From assembly GCA_031549165.1 (NCBI GenBank), contig JAVBQE010000141.1, positions 1-11,768 of the forward strand: a DNA stretch of 11,768 nt, written 5' to 3'. Below are positions 1 through 6,197 of this stretch, in pieces (position 1 is the first letter of the stretch; every line of letters starts with the position of its first letter). The notes beneath the pieces are model-generated. The model saw only the letters and a list, made by a program, of their open reading frames with translations, was not told the DNA's origin and did not search any database. The position numbers and the translations under genes are program-made. This DNA comes from Parelusimicrobium sp031549165. Its GTDB lineage: Bacteria; Elusimicrobiota; Elusimicrobia; Elusimicrobiales; Elusimicrobiaceae.

Positions 1-784
1 CCCGTGCATTTTATATTTCCCACTTCCGCCTAAAACACTGCTTGCTCCTAACGGGGACATGACGGTGCTTACTCTTCCTTCTGAAAAAGCCTGTATGCTG
101 CAAGGCTCTGGTATTAAAAAAATATCTAAACTGGACTTTAAAAAATGCCAAAACATCAGCACGGAAATTTTTGTTGAAATGTTAGTTTCCGTATACAAAA
201 TGGGCGGCTTGTTGGTGGGTAAGGACTTTGCACTTGGTAAAAATAGAGAAGGCCATGTGGACCCATTGCGCCGTTTATGTGAAGCGCGCGGCGTTAAGTT
301 TGTGGTGGAGGATTTTTTTAAAGAAGGCGAACACAAGGTGTCCTCCTCATTAATCCGCCAAAAGCTTATCTCCGGGCATATTGAGGAGGCAAACGCGCTG
401 TTGGGTTATAAATATTTTGTCTCGGGCAAAATTATCAAAGGCATGCAGCTGGGGCGCAAGATAGGTTTCCCCACCGCAAATTTAGACGTTGGTAAATATA
501 AGATTTTGCCGCAGGGCATTTTTGCAGTGGAAGTAATTTTGGGTAAAGAAAAGTTTAAAGGGGTCTGTAACATAGGCTTTCGCCCGACGGTAAACACAAT
601 CCACGCGAATATCCCATTAGTAGAAGTGCACATTCTACATTTCCGCCGCAGTATATATGGACGTAAACTAACCATCAACTTCATCTCCAAAATCCGAGGA
701 GAAAAAAAGTTTGACGGCCTCTCCTCACTTACCGCTCAAATTAAACAGGACGCGACCGACGCAGAAAAGCTTATCCGTATCTAG
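1..784 (+). CDS. ribF: Bifunctional FAD synthetase/riboflavin kinase RibF (5' end outside window)
   Basis: RibF phosphorylates riboflavin to FMN and adenylylates FMN to FAD in the cytoplasm. The reading frame is open to the window edge (first full codon at base 2), so the ATG at 59 is internal. About 260 residues are visible against roughly 305-315 for the family, so the N-terminal nucleotide-binding HxGH region is missing. Numbered from base 2, I see a nucleotidyltransferase stretch FPLPPKTLLAP (6-16), GKDFALGKNREG (73-84) and VSSSLIR (113-119). The riboflavin kinase domain follows with GRKIGFPTANL (151-161), NIGFRPTV (190-197), VEVHIL with the likely catalytic Glu at 208, and a C-terminal IRGEKKF...QIKQD helix. 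One deviation: the usual acidic residues in the HLLDF..DLYG segment are His and Ser here (HILHFRRSIYG). A strong terminator follows directly. Confidence 0.94.
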   Translation, partial: PCILYFPLPPKTLLAPNGDMTVLTLPSEKACMLQGSGIKKISKLDFKKCQNISTEIFVEMLVSVYKMGGLLVGKDFALGKNREGHVDPLRRLCEARGVKFVVEDFFKEGEHKVSSSLIRQKLISGHIEEANALLGYKYFVSGKIIKGMQLGRKIGFPTANLDVGKYKILPQGIFAVEVILGKEKFKGVCNIGFRPTVNTIHANIPLVEVHILHFRRSIYGRKLTINFISKIRGEKKFDGLSSLTAQIKQDATDAEKLIRI

Positions 785-787
785 ATA

Positions 788-834
788 GGCCCAAAGGCCT
801 ATTTAAAAGTAGGTCTTTGGGCCCTGTTTTTTTT
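788..834 (+). terminator. Rho-independent terminator of ribF
   Basis: A 14-bp stem (788-801 with 810-823, one G-U pair) with an 8-nt loop is followed by TG and a run of eight T. It begins four bases after the ribF stop, so it isolates ribF from the next gene. Confidence 0.93.
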
Positions 835-883
835 CTTCTTATTATTTAAAATATAAACACTGCTTAGTACAAAGGAGATTAGA

Positions 884-1456
884 ATGTTAAAGAAAATATT
901 AATTTCAGCAATTCTTTTAAATATAATTTTTACAAATGCTTCTGCTGCTGTGCCTGTACATGCCGCCACCTCCCACAGCGGTGTTATTACGGCTACATGG
1001 AACTTTGATAAAAATAAAGTGACCTTGAAAAACAGTACTGAATATATAGACGGTGCAATTTTCTATGTTTCTGAAACTGAAAAAATGCCGGATATTATGT
1101 ACGACAATTATGATTGCCTTGACTTTGCTAAATACCCAACACAAGCACAAGAGGCTGATTTAGCTACCTTTGGTATTAAAGAATGTGCAAGCGTAGTGCT
1201 GGCGGAAAACTTTACCGCTGTGCCTGCAGGAGAAGAAAAGGATATTAAACTACAGCTACATAATTTACCTGGTGGAAAATATACTATCTTTATACTTTTT
1301 AGGACTGCTGCTGTAAAGGCAGATGGAGACGCCTATGTGCGTGCAGTTACTATGAATGTTGAGGTGGGGCAATTGGAAGAAGCAAAAATTGACGATAAGA
1401 AACTTGAAGGGTACACAGATATTGTAAAAAGAATTTCAGAAAGACTTTACTTATAA
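884..1456 (+). CDS. Small exported protein of unknown function
   Basis: I do not recognise this 190-residue protein. Residues 1-21 look like a Sec signal peptide (MLKK, hydrophobic core, cleavage near TNASA), so it is probably periplasmic or secreted. The rest looks beta-rich, with alternating hydrophobic residues (GVITATWNFDKNKVTLKN; LPGGKYTIFILF), which would suit an immunoglobulin-like or other beta-sandwich fold, but that is a guess. Two cysteines (78 and 101) could form a disulphide after export. There is no lipobox and no further membrane segment. A good ribosome site AAAGGAGA (871-878) sits five bases before the ATG. The gene stands alone between two terminators, so it needs its own promoter; TATAAA at 852-857 is a weak -10 candidate. 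It is more AT-rich in codon use than ribF or cbpA, which may mean later acquisition. Confidence 0.8.
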   Translation: MLKKILISAILLNIIFTNASAAVPVHAATSHSGVITATWNFDKNKVTLKNSTEYIDGAIFYVSETEKMPDIMYDNYDCLDFAKYPTQAQEADLATFGIKECASVVLAENFTAVPAGEEKDIKLQLHNLPGGKYTIFILFRTAAVKADGDAYVRAVTMNVEVGQLEEAKIDDKKLEGYTDIVKRISERLYL

Positions 1457-1462
1457 AAAAAT

Positions 1463-1504
1463 AAAAAATCCCCCGGCTAAATACATTAGCCGGGGGATTT
1501 TTAT
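1463..1504. terminator. Bidirectional terminator between convergent genes
   Basis: A perfect 13-bp GC-rich stem (1468-1480 with 1486-1498) has a 5-nt loop. T-rich sequence follows on the plus strand, and the A run on the left (1463-1468) reads as a T run on the minus strand. It lies between the stops of the exported protein (+) and cbpA (-), so it can serve both. Confidence 0.93.
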
Positions 1505-2449
1505 TTATATTTCATTTAGCTTACTTAGTAAATCCTTCTGCCCTTTAGTAAGCGTTTGCGGCAGATCTATTATAAATTCCACATACAGGTTTCCCGTCGG
1601 GCCTAGGCCTTTGCCGGAGAGTTTTAATTTTTTGCCGCTGTGCGTCATTGCGGGCAGCTTAACGGTGGCGCTGCCGCCGGGCGTGGGCACGCTTACAGTG
1701 CCGCCTTCGGCGGCTAACCATGGGGTAATTGTAACTCTAGTATGCAGGTCCTTGCCGTCTAAAGTGTAGGTGGAATTAGGCTTAATTTTAATGCTTAAAT
1801 AAAGGTCCCCTCCACGTGAGCCTAAGCCTTTTAATTTTATCTTGCTGCCGTCAGAAACGCCTGGAGGTATTTTTACAGTTGCGTTTTTGCCGCTGGGAAG
1901 CGTCAGCGTAAACTGCCCGCCGTTGTAAGCGTCTTCAAGGTTAAGCGAAAGCTCCGCCTCACTTTCTGCGCTTTGCGGCGCACGGGGCTGGCGGCCCCCG
2001 CCGGAAAAGCCTGCAAACGGGTTTGCTCCGCCGCCCATTCCTCCCATACCGCCGAAAATGCTTTGGAAGAAATCACTAAAATCGCCAGACTCAAAACCGC
2101 CGGTGTTGTGAAACTCATATCCGCCGCCGGGGTTGTAGTTTTGGTACTGCGCTCCGCCGTACGGGTTGCCGCTGTAGGCCTGCTGTCCCCGTGTGCGTGC
2201 GCCGCTGGAAAACCCTTGCGGCCCACCGCTTCCCACCTGGTCATAGATGGTGCGTTTTTGTTTATCGGAGAGCACTTCGTAGGCCTCGTTTACGTCTTTA
2301 AATTTCTCGGTCATCGCGGCCTTGTCTTTGTCCGGGTGCAGGTCCGGGTGGTATTTGCGCGCGGCGGTTTTGAAGGCTTTTTTGATGTCCGCCTCAGACG
2401 CGGTTTTGCTTACTCCTAAAATTTTGTAATAGTCTTTATAATCAGCCAT
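1505..2449 (-). CDS. cbpA: CbpA-type DnaJ (class B Hsp40) co-chaperone
   Basis: This 314-residue J-domain protein delivers substrates to DnaK and stimulates its ATPase in the cytoplasm. The J domain covers residues 4-72, with the HPD triad at 34-36. A Gly/Phe/Tyr-rich linker spans about 74-155, including FSDFFQSIFGG and a GGMGGMGGG run. Two DnaJ C-terminal substrate-binding repeats follow from about 163 to 300 (ATVKIPPG and ATVKLPAM; GDLYL and GNLYV). The four CxxCxGxG zinc-finger repeats of true DnaJ are absent, and the length fits CbpA (about 306), so this is a class B rather than class A protein. The start is supported by AGAGGG on the minus strand (2460-2455), five bases upstream. The gene is monocistronic: it reads away from tRNA-Asn and ends at a shared terminator. 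The symbol is by family; orthology to E. coli cbpA was not tested. Confidence 0.93.
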   Translation of the reverse strand: MADYKDYYKILGVSKTASEADIKKAFKTAARKYHPDLHPDKDKAAMTEKFKDVNEAYEVLSDKQKRTIYDQVGSGGPQGFSSGARTRGQQAYSGNPYGGAQYQNYNPGGGYEFHNTGGFESGDFSDFFQSIFGGMGGMGGGANPFAGFSGGGRQPRAPQSAESEAELSLNLEDAYNGGQFTLTLPSGKNATVKIPPGVSDGSKIKLKGLGSRGGDLYLSIKIKPNSTYTLDGKDLHTRVTITPWLAAEGGTVSVPTPGGSATVKLPAMTHSGKKLKLSGKGLGPTGNLYVEFIIDLPQTLTKGQKDLLSKLNEI

Positions 2450-2485
2450 ATTTACCCTCTTAATTTTATATAATATTATGGTCTT

Positions 2486-2504
2486 AAAGATATTATATAT
2501 CTTT
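2486..2504 (-). promoter_or_regulatory. Inverted repeat over the probable cbpA -10 box
   Basis: AAAGATAT and ATATCTTT form an 8-bp perfect inverted repeat with a 3-bp spacer. On the minus strand its centre contains TATAAT (2497-2492), the best -10 candidate for cbpA, about 43 bases upstream of the ATG. No good -35 is visible at 17 bp. A repressor site over the -10 is possible, but AT-rich DNA produces such repeats by chance. Confidence 0.3.
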
Positions 2505-2537
2505 TATTTTGTAAAATAAATTTTAAAAAGTACCGTC

Positions 2538-2619
2538 TAAAAAAATTTTTTTATTTGCAAAGTGCCTGTTAATTTTATAAAATATTTATGTAGTAAAAAA
2601 CAGCATTAAAACCTGTTTT
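2538..2619. repeat. A7T7 palindrome and AAAACAG inverted repeat upstream of tRNA-Asn
   Basis: The spacer between the divergent cbpA and tRNA-Asn is very AT-rich. It holds a perfect palindrome of seven A and seven T flanked by T and A (2538-2553), likely to bend DNA, and a 7-bp inverted repeat AAAACAG (2597-2603)/CTGTTTT (2613-2619) with a 9-bp spacer. TTTGCA (2554-2559) and TATAAA (2576-2581), 16 bp apart, are a plausible tRNA promoter, though it would leave a leader of about 65 bases. Confidence 0.35.
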
Positions 2620-2652
2620 AAAACTAAAACAATTTAAGTTAAAAGATTTCAT

Positions 2653-2724
2653 TCCCCGGTAGCTCAATGGTGGAGCGCTCGACTGTTAATCGATAGGCTG
2701 CTGGTTCGAGTCCAGCCCGGGGAG
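2653..2724 (+). tRNA. tRNA-Asn (anticodon GTT)
   Basis: A complete 72-nt cloverleaf. The acceptor stem TCCCCGG (2653-2659) pairs with CCGGGGA (2717-2723), with G2724 as discriminator. The D arm is GCTC/GAGC with a 7-nt loop. The anticodon loop CTGTTAA (2683-2689) has GTT at 2685-2687. The variable loop has 5 nt, and the T arm is GCTGG-TTCGAGT-CCAGC. CCA is not encoded (CTT follows), so it must be added after transcription. The outermost anticodon-stem pair, C2678 with T2694, is a mismatch; the other four pairs are intact. The gene is transcribed alone, with a terminator 11 bases downstream. Confidence 0.96.
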
Positions 2725-2734
2725 CTTTCCTATA

Positions 2735-2776
2735 GAAGCCCTTCTCAGAAGAAATGAGAGGGGCTTCATTGTTTTT
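2735..2776 (+). terminator. Rho-independent terminator of tRNA-Asn
   Basis: A 13-bp stem (2735-2747 with 2755-2767, one imperfect pair) and a 7-nt loop are followed by ATTG and five T. It ends the tRNA transcript. Confidence 0.88.
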
Positions 2777-3015
2777 AAGACGTAAAACCTCAGTCCGTTT
2801 TGCTTCGCTTTAAATCACTCTAGAGTGCAAAGTGTGGTGAAACTGTGGTATAAGAGGATTCAAAATAAATAGTCATACAAAAGTTCCTTTTACTTTATAA
2901 TCAAACAAAAAATTATATACTTTATATGTAAAAACTGTAGCAAACAGTCTTTGTCTATATGCTGAGAAAACTTTCCTCAAGTATATCATAGCTACACATA
3001 GGAGTTTAAACAACC
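2777..3015. other. Non-coding AT-rich stretch after tRNA-Asn with a TGTGGT direct repeat
   Basis: No gene of convincing length is visible on either strand between the tRNA terminator and the zinc-ribbon gene. The stretch contains TGTGGT twice, exactly 11 bp apart (2833-2838 and 2844-2849), and a 6-bp inverted pair TGTAGC (2936-2941)/GCTACA (2991-2996) too far apart to mean much. Its position just after a tRNA would suit the remnant of an integration site, but no copy of the tRNA 3' end and no integrase are present here. Confidence 0.4.
2896..2901 (+). promoter_or_regulatory. Candidate -10 box for the zinc-ribbon gene
   Basis: A perfect TATAAT lies 114 bases before the ATG at 3016. The sequence 17 bp upstream (TCATAC) is a poor -35, and other AT-rich hexamers nearby could serve instead. 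Confidence 0.3.
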
Positions 3016-3153
3016 ATGAGCCTTCCGACAGATACGTGCAAAAAATGCAAGAAAACTATTACCCCTGAGCAAACAGGGAAATGCAAATTTACATACCGCT
3101 GTAACACGTGTAATTTGATATGGGCTAAAAAAGTATCTAACCCAAATAAATAG
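3016..3153 (+). CDS. 45-residue zinc-ribbon-like small protein
   Basis: A small gene reading ATG to TAG. The protein has Cys at 8, 11, 23, 29 and 32: CKKC near the start and CNTC near the end, separated by 17 residues, the usual layout of a four-cysteine zinc ribbon, with Cys23 extra. It is basic and otherwise hydrophilic, has no signal peptide, and should be cytoplasmic. An in-frame TAA at 3007-3009 excludes an upstream start. AGGAG (3000-3004) is a usable ribosome site, though its 11-base spacing is long. The paired CxxC knuckles and the ribosome site make chance unlikely for such a short frame. A role in nucleic-acid binding or protein contact is typical of zinc ribbons but not shown here. 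The gene is probably transcribed alone, ending at the hairpin at 3228-3257. Confidence 0.65.
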   Translation: MSLPTDTCKKCKKTITPEQTGKCKFTYRCNTCNLIWAKKVSNPNK

Positions 3154-3227
3154 CAGACATAAATACTCTTGATAAATTTTTAGATATTCATAAAATTTAT
3201 AAAGTAGGGAGCCATTCTGACGCAGTT

Positions 3228-3257
3228 ATAACCCCGCTCTCATAAGAGCGGGGTTAT
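3228..3257 (+). terminator. Perfect hairpin, probable terminator upstream of pilin A
   Basis: A perfect 13-bp stem (3228-3240 with 3245-3257) closes a CATA loop. The GC-rich core is typical of the other terminators here, but no T run follows directly (GTATAAAAATTTATT), so it is a weaker terminator than its neighbours. Its right arm ends 16 bp before the pilin A -10 box, where the -35 should be, so it could instead be a regulatory structure. Confidence 0.5.
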
Positions 3258-3273
3258 GTATAAAAATTTATTA

Positions 3274-3279
3274 TATAAT
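3274..3279 (+). promoter_or_regulatory. Candidate -10 box for pilin A
   Basis: A perfect TATAAT 39 bases upstream of the pilin A start. A transcript beginning near 3286 would carry a short leader with GGACGGAG and AGGG as ribosome-site candidates. No clear -35 is visible, because the expected place is occupied by the hairpin arm. Confidence 0.45.
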
Positions 3280-3317
3280 ATCAATACTTTTAAATAGGAC
3301 GGAGATAGGGCGCCAAC

Positions 3318-3821
3318 ATGTTAAGAAAATCAAAACAGTTGGGGTTTACATTAATAGAGCTTTTGATTGTGGTATTGATAGTAGGTATTCTTGCCGCCGC
3401 AGCGCTGCCTGCATACCAGAGATCTGTGGAAAGAGCCCGCTTTCCTGAGGCGCAGCTTATTTTGGATGCATACAGAAAGGCGCTGGATATTTATGTAATG
3501 GAAAATGGCGTGTTGCCTACTTCTTTGGATGATTTGCCGCTACAAATTCCCGCTCCGCAATCCTTTCAAGGCAATAATCTTTCTGCTTCTGGCAGTTCCG
3601 TCAGCCTTGAGGTTGTCCGCAAAGGCTATTCCTGGCAGTCTGTTATGTCCGGTGGAACAGAGTTTACTAAATATTTTTTTAGATACACTTACTATAAAGA
3701 CAACCCTGAGCTTAACCGCATTTATTGCGCCGGGGTGTACTGTTCTATGTTAATCCCCTTCTCATGCAAAAACCAGACGCAGTGTTTTTTTAACTATGGG
3801 AAAAACTGGACCTGCCAATAA
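3318..3821 (+). CDS. Type IV pilin-like prepilin (pilin A)
   Basis: A 167-residue prepilin. The leader MLRKSKQLG is followed by FTLIE, so prepilin peptidase should cut after Gly9, leaving Phe10 as residue 1 and Glu14 as the conserved Glu5. Residues 10-32 form the hydrophobic assembly helix, continued by an amphipathic helix to about residue 62. The C-terminal globular part has five cysteines (137, 142, 150, 156, 166). The first four have spacing Cx4Cx7Cx5C, identical to pilin B at 7622, so they probably form conserved disulphides. The product would be inserted in the inner membrane and assembled into a pilus or type II secretion-like filament; which one cannot be told, since no assembly genes lie in the window. 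AGGG (3307-3310) or GGAG (3301-3304) may be the ribosome site. It has its own promoter candidate and a strong terminator, so it is monocistronic. Confidence 0.92.
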   Translation: MLRKSKQLGFTLIELLIVVLIVGILAAAALPAYQRSVERARFPEAQLILDAYRKALDIYVMENGVLPTSLDDLPLQIPAPQSFQGNNLSASGSSVSLEVVRKGYSWQSVMSGGTEFTKYFFRYTYYKDNPELNRIYCAGVYCSMLIPFSCKNQTQCFFNYGKNWTCQ

Positions 3822-3833
3822 CTATATTTACTG

Positions 3834-3872
3834 AACCCCCTCTACAGCAAGTTGTAGAGGGGGTTTGTTTTT
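3834..3872 (+). terminator. Rho-independent terminator of pilin A
   Basis: A perfect 13-bp stem (3834-3846 with 3853-3865) and a 6-nt loop are followed by TTTGTTTTTG. No T run exists on the minus strand, so it probably does not serve the convergent gene. Nothing else is visible from 3873 to 3960. Confidence 0.93.
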
Positions 3873-3960
3873 GTATCTGGATATCTAGCCATATTTATGC
3901 GTGTGTGTACAATAATAGTCATTGCGGCAAAGAACACACCTCAGGCGAGCCAAAGTATTC

Positions 3961-4476
3961 TTAATTAAGAGGTATTTCTTCTAAATAATAAGCTGTGTAA
4001 TAAGGCAGGTCAAAGATTGTTTTTTGTATTTCTGCTACAGGCATGTTGGGCACGCTTTCAACCTTAACGCCACCTAACTTTTGGCAGAACTTTTGTGCGG
4101 CGGAAGATGAATTGTATGCCAAACAGTAGAATTTACCTTCGCTGACGTCCATGTATAAAATGTGCGGTATGTTAACATAAAGGCCGTAGTGCACGTGGGC
4201 CAGCAGATAATAGGGTGTTTGTGCGGAGGAAAAATCTATCGTATAGCCTTTTGCCCAGTAAGATTTGTAAAAAATGTCCAACTCGTAAAAACTGCTTTTC
4301 TGGCCCGGGGGCAGGCCTTCGTTCATAGCGGCAAGTATGCGCATGGTGTCTAGCGTCTCGCGCGCGGTGCGTAGCTGTAATTTATTTTTAGTGAAAGCAA
4401 AGATGCCGCATACACAAAGCGCCAGCAGGATGAGTGATATAAGCACCGTCTTAAAGGTTAGAAATTTTGCTTTCAT
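3961..4476 (-). CDS. Pilin-like membrane-anchored protein lacking a prepilin cleavage site
   Basis: A 171-residue protein counted from the ATG at 4476. It has one N-terminal membrane segment (about residues 9-29) and a soluble, probably periplasmic, remainder. The build resembles a pilin: hydrophobic helix, then a basic helical region with TAR...AAMNEGLPP that parallels RAR...VMENGVLP in pilin A, then a globular part. A FYCLAY...KFCQKLGG stretch has two cysteines (118, 131), similar to many Elusimicrobium-type pilins as I remember them. It lacks G-FTLIE and the mature Glu5 (the corresponding run is FLTFKTVLI), so it should not be processed by prepilin peptidase. It could be a diverged pseudopilin, a minor pilin or an unrelated bitopic protein. 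A GTG at 4503 in frame would add nine residues; I prefer the ATG because it leads straight into the membrane segment. No ribosome site is clear for either. The gene reads divergently from the 563-residue membrane protein. Confidence 0.7.
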   Translation of the reverse strand: MKAKFLTFKTVLISLILLALCVCGIFAFTKNKLQLRTARETLDTMRILAAMNEGLPPGQKSSFYELDIFYKSYWAKGYTIDFSSAQTPYYLLAHVHYGLYVNIPHILYMDVSEGKFYCLAYNSSSAAQKFCQKLGGVKVESVPNMPVAEIQKTIFDLPYYTAYYLEEIPLN

Positions 4477-4505
4477 TATTGTATTATATAAAAGTGTCCA
4501 CACAA
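4477..4505. promoter_or_regulatory. 29-bp divergent promoter region with shared -10 sequence
   Basis: Only 29 bp separate the preferred starts of the pilin-like gene (-) and the membrane glycosyltransferase-like gene (+). The core TATTATATAA at 4482-4491 offers TATAAT on the minus strand (4488-4483), 6 bases from the ATG at 4476, and TATTAT/TATAAA on the plus strand, about 15 bases from the ATG at 4506. Neither ATG has a Shine-Dalgarno sequence. Very short or absent leaders, or use of the earlier GTG (4503) and TTG (4467) starts, would explain this. Confidence 0.4.
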
Positions 4506-6197
4506 ATGCTAAACTCTTTTGTTAAAAAATATCCAAACCTATGCCTGCTGCTGGGTTGTTTGTTTGCCAGCGCCATTTGCGCCCTTTACTTCGGGCAAAA
4601 TAAATTTTGGGATTTGCGCAACTACCACATATACACCCCGTTTGCCTTTCTCACCGGGCGAATAGGCTTTGATTTATTTCCGGCAGGCGTGCATAGCTAT
4701 TTTAACCCTTTGGCTGATATTCCTTATTATTTAAGCATAAAATATTTTAATAATCTGCCGCGTTTGGCGGCTGTGATACAGTCTGTATGGCTGGGCTTCT
4801 CCTTTTTCTTTATTGTTAAAATCCTGCGCCTTGCGCTGCCTAAGGGCGTAATAGCGGTGGAAAGCGTGTTGCTTTGTTTGCTTTTCTTCTTCTCGCCGGG
4901 CACTCACGGCTGGGCGACGTCTAATACCGGTGACATGATGGCCTGTGCGTTTATTTTGGCTTCGCTTTTTATAACGCTTAAATATTGCGCTGTAAATTTA
5001 TCTTCTAAAAAGATTTGGCTGTTTTTTCTTTCGGGCGCGCTTTTGGGGATAGGGTTTTTACTTAAGTATACCAACGGCCCCTTTATTTTGGCATATGCCT
5101 TTATTATTCTTTTTTGTTTCAGGAATTTAAAAGATTTCTTTGCCTGCGCCGGGGTGTTTTCTCTGGGATTTATAGCAGCTTTTACGCTGGTGGGCGGGGC
5201 GTGGTTTTGGACGCTTTACTCACATTTTAAGAGCCCGCTTTTTCCGTTTTATAATAATATTTTCCACTCCCCTTATTTTGAAAATATTGCCCTTGTTGAC
5301 CCCCGCTTTTTCCTAAAGAAGGATATGTGGAATTTAATTTTACTCCCCTTCTCTTCTGCGTACTTCAGTACTATGCATATTTTGGAAATCAGCATGCGCA
5401 CTTTATATTTTGTGTTGTACTTAATATGTTTTGGCTGGCTTATATATAAGATTTTTAATAAGGAAACAAAAGAGTTTGATAAAAAAATAATATCACTCCT
5501 CCTCCTGTTCTTCACGGTGGGCTACGCGGTGTGGCTAAAGCTGTTTTTACATATCCGTTATGTTATACCGCTGGAAGCTGCGGGTGCGCTGCTGGCAGTA
5601 ACAGCGCTGGCTATTACTTTTAAGGGCGAGAAGAAATACTTTTATATGGCGCTTGTCTGCGCCATAACAGCTTTTTACACGCGCGGCCCGGCGGAGGTAC
5701 ACCAGTTTGACAAGCAAATACTCGCTATAGAAACTCTTGAAAATATAGATTATGAGAGTATTCGCAATCCCGATTTTGAGAATCTTATAAGTGTGCCGTT
5801 TGAAAAGCCTTCCTATCCTTACACAGAGGACGGCGCTGTGGTAATTTTGGCGGGCCACAAGCTCTCTTTTATTCTGCCTTTTATGAACCCTAAGTCCATA
5901 TTTGTCGGCGGTATTATGCAGACTCCGCAGGCTTATTCTACGCTTAAGGGCAGGGTGGATGCCACGCGCGCCATTGCCATTGACTATACCTTTTATAAAC
6001 ATAACCTTACTGCCGCGATATTAGAAAAAATACAAAACGCAGAAAATCTATACGTGCTTATTTCGGACTACTCCTCAGCCGTCTATTTTGAAGAAGGGCT
6101 GCCAAATTACGGTGTAAAAATTAATAAAAATAAATGCAGCTTGATAAGGACTAATATGGACTACCCCATTTGGCTTTGCCGGGCGGAGTGGGTATGA
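4506..6197 (+). CDS. Polytopic membrane protein resembling GT-C glycosyltransferases
   Basis: A 563-residue integral membrane protein with about ten or eleven hydrophobic helices (residues 11-391) and a soluble C-terminal domain of about 170 residues. The first extracytoplasmic loop has FWDLRNYHIY with Asp36, and further on FNPLADIPYY with Asp71. An acidic residue in this loop is the hallmark of lipid-linked-sugar-dependent GT-C enzymes, and HIRYVIPL (349-356) resembles a later GT-C helix. The likely role is transfer of a sugar from a polyprenyl carrier on the periplasmic face; substrate unknown. The C-terminal domain contains LSFILPF (453-459) and Cys544/Cys558, features shared with the next gene. 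The start is the ATG at 4506; TTG at 4467 with AAAGG nine bases upstream is an alternative that would overlap the divergent gene. The stop overlaps the next start (ATGA), so the two are translated together. Confidence 0.75.
   Translation: MLNSFVKKYPNLCLLLGCLFASAICALYFGQNKFWDLRNYHIYTPFAFLTGRIGFDLFPAGVHSYFNPLADIPYYLSIKYFNNLPRLAAVIQSVWLGFSFFFIVKILRLALPKGVIAVESVLLCLLFFFSPGTHGWATSNTGDMMACAFILASLFITLKYCAVNLSSKKIWLFFLSGALLGIGFLLKYTNGPFILAYAFIILFCFRNLKDFFACAGVFSLGFIAAFTLVGGAWFWTLYSHFKSPLFPFYNNIFHSPYFENIALVDPRFFLKKDMWNLILLPFSSAYFSTMHILEISMRTLYFVLYLICFGWLIYKIFNKETKEFDKKIISLLLLFFTVGYAVWLKLFLHIRYVIPLEAAGALLAVTALAITFKGEKKYFYMALVCAITAFYTRGPAEVHQFDKQILAIETLENIDYESIRNPDFENLISVPFEKPSYPYTEDGAVVILAGHKLSFILPFMNPKSIFVGGIMQTPQAYSTLKGRVDATRAIAIDYTFYKHNLTAAILEKIQNAENLYVLISDYSSAVYFEEGLPNYGVKINKNKCSLIRTNMDYPIWLCRAEWV

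Noticed and set aside
1973..2419. A 148-residue plus-strand frame opposite cbpA
   Set aside because: It lies antisense to a well-supported DnaJ-family gene, reads through its Gly-rich repeats, and gives an Ala/Val/Arg-rich product with no recognisable motif.
2936..2996. TGTAGC/GCTACA pair suggesting a riboswitch or structured leader before the small zinc-ribbon gene
   Set aside because: Six base pairs across 49 bases in AT-rich DNA is expected by chance, and no conserved riboswitch core is recognisable.
5547..6002. A 151-residue minus-strand frame inside the first GT-C-like gene
   Set aside because: Arg/Lys/Tyr-rich translation without domains, antisense to the soluble domain of a convincing gene.
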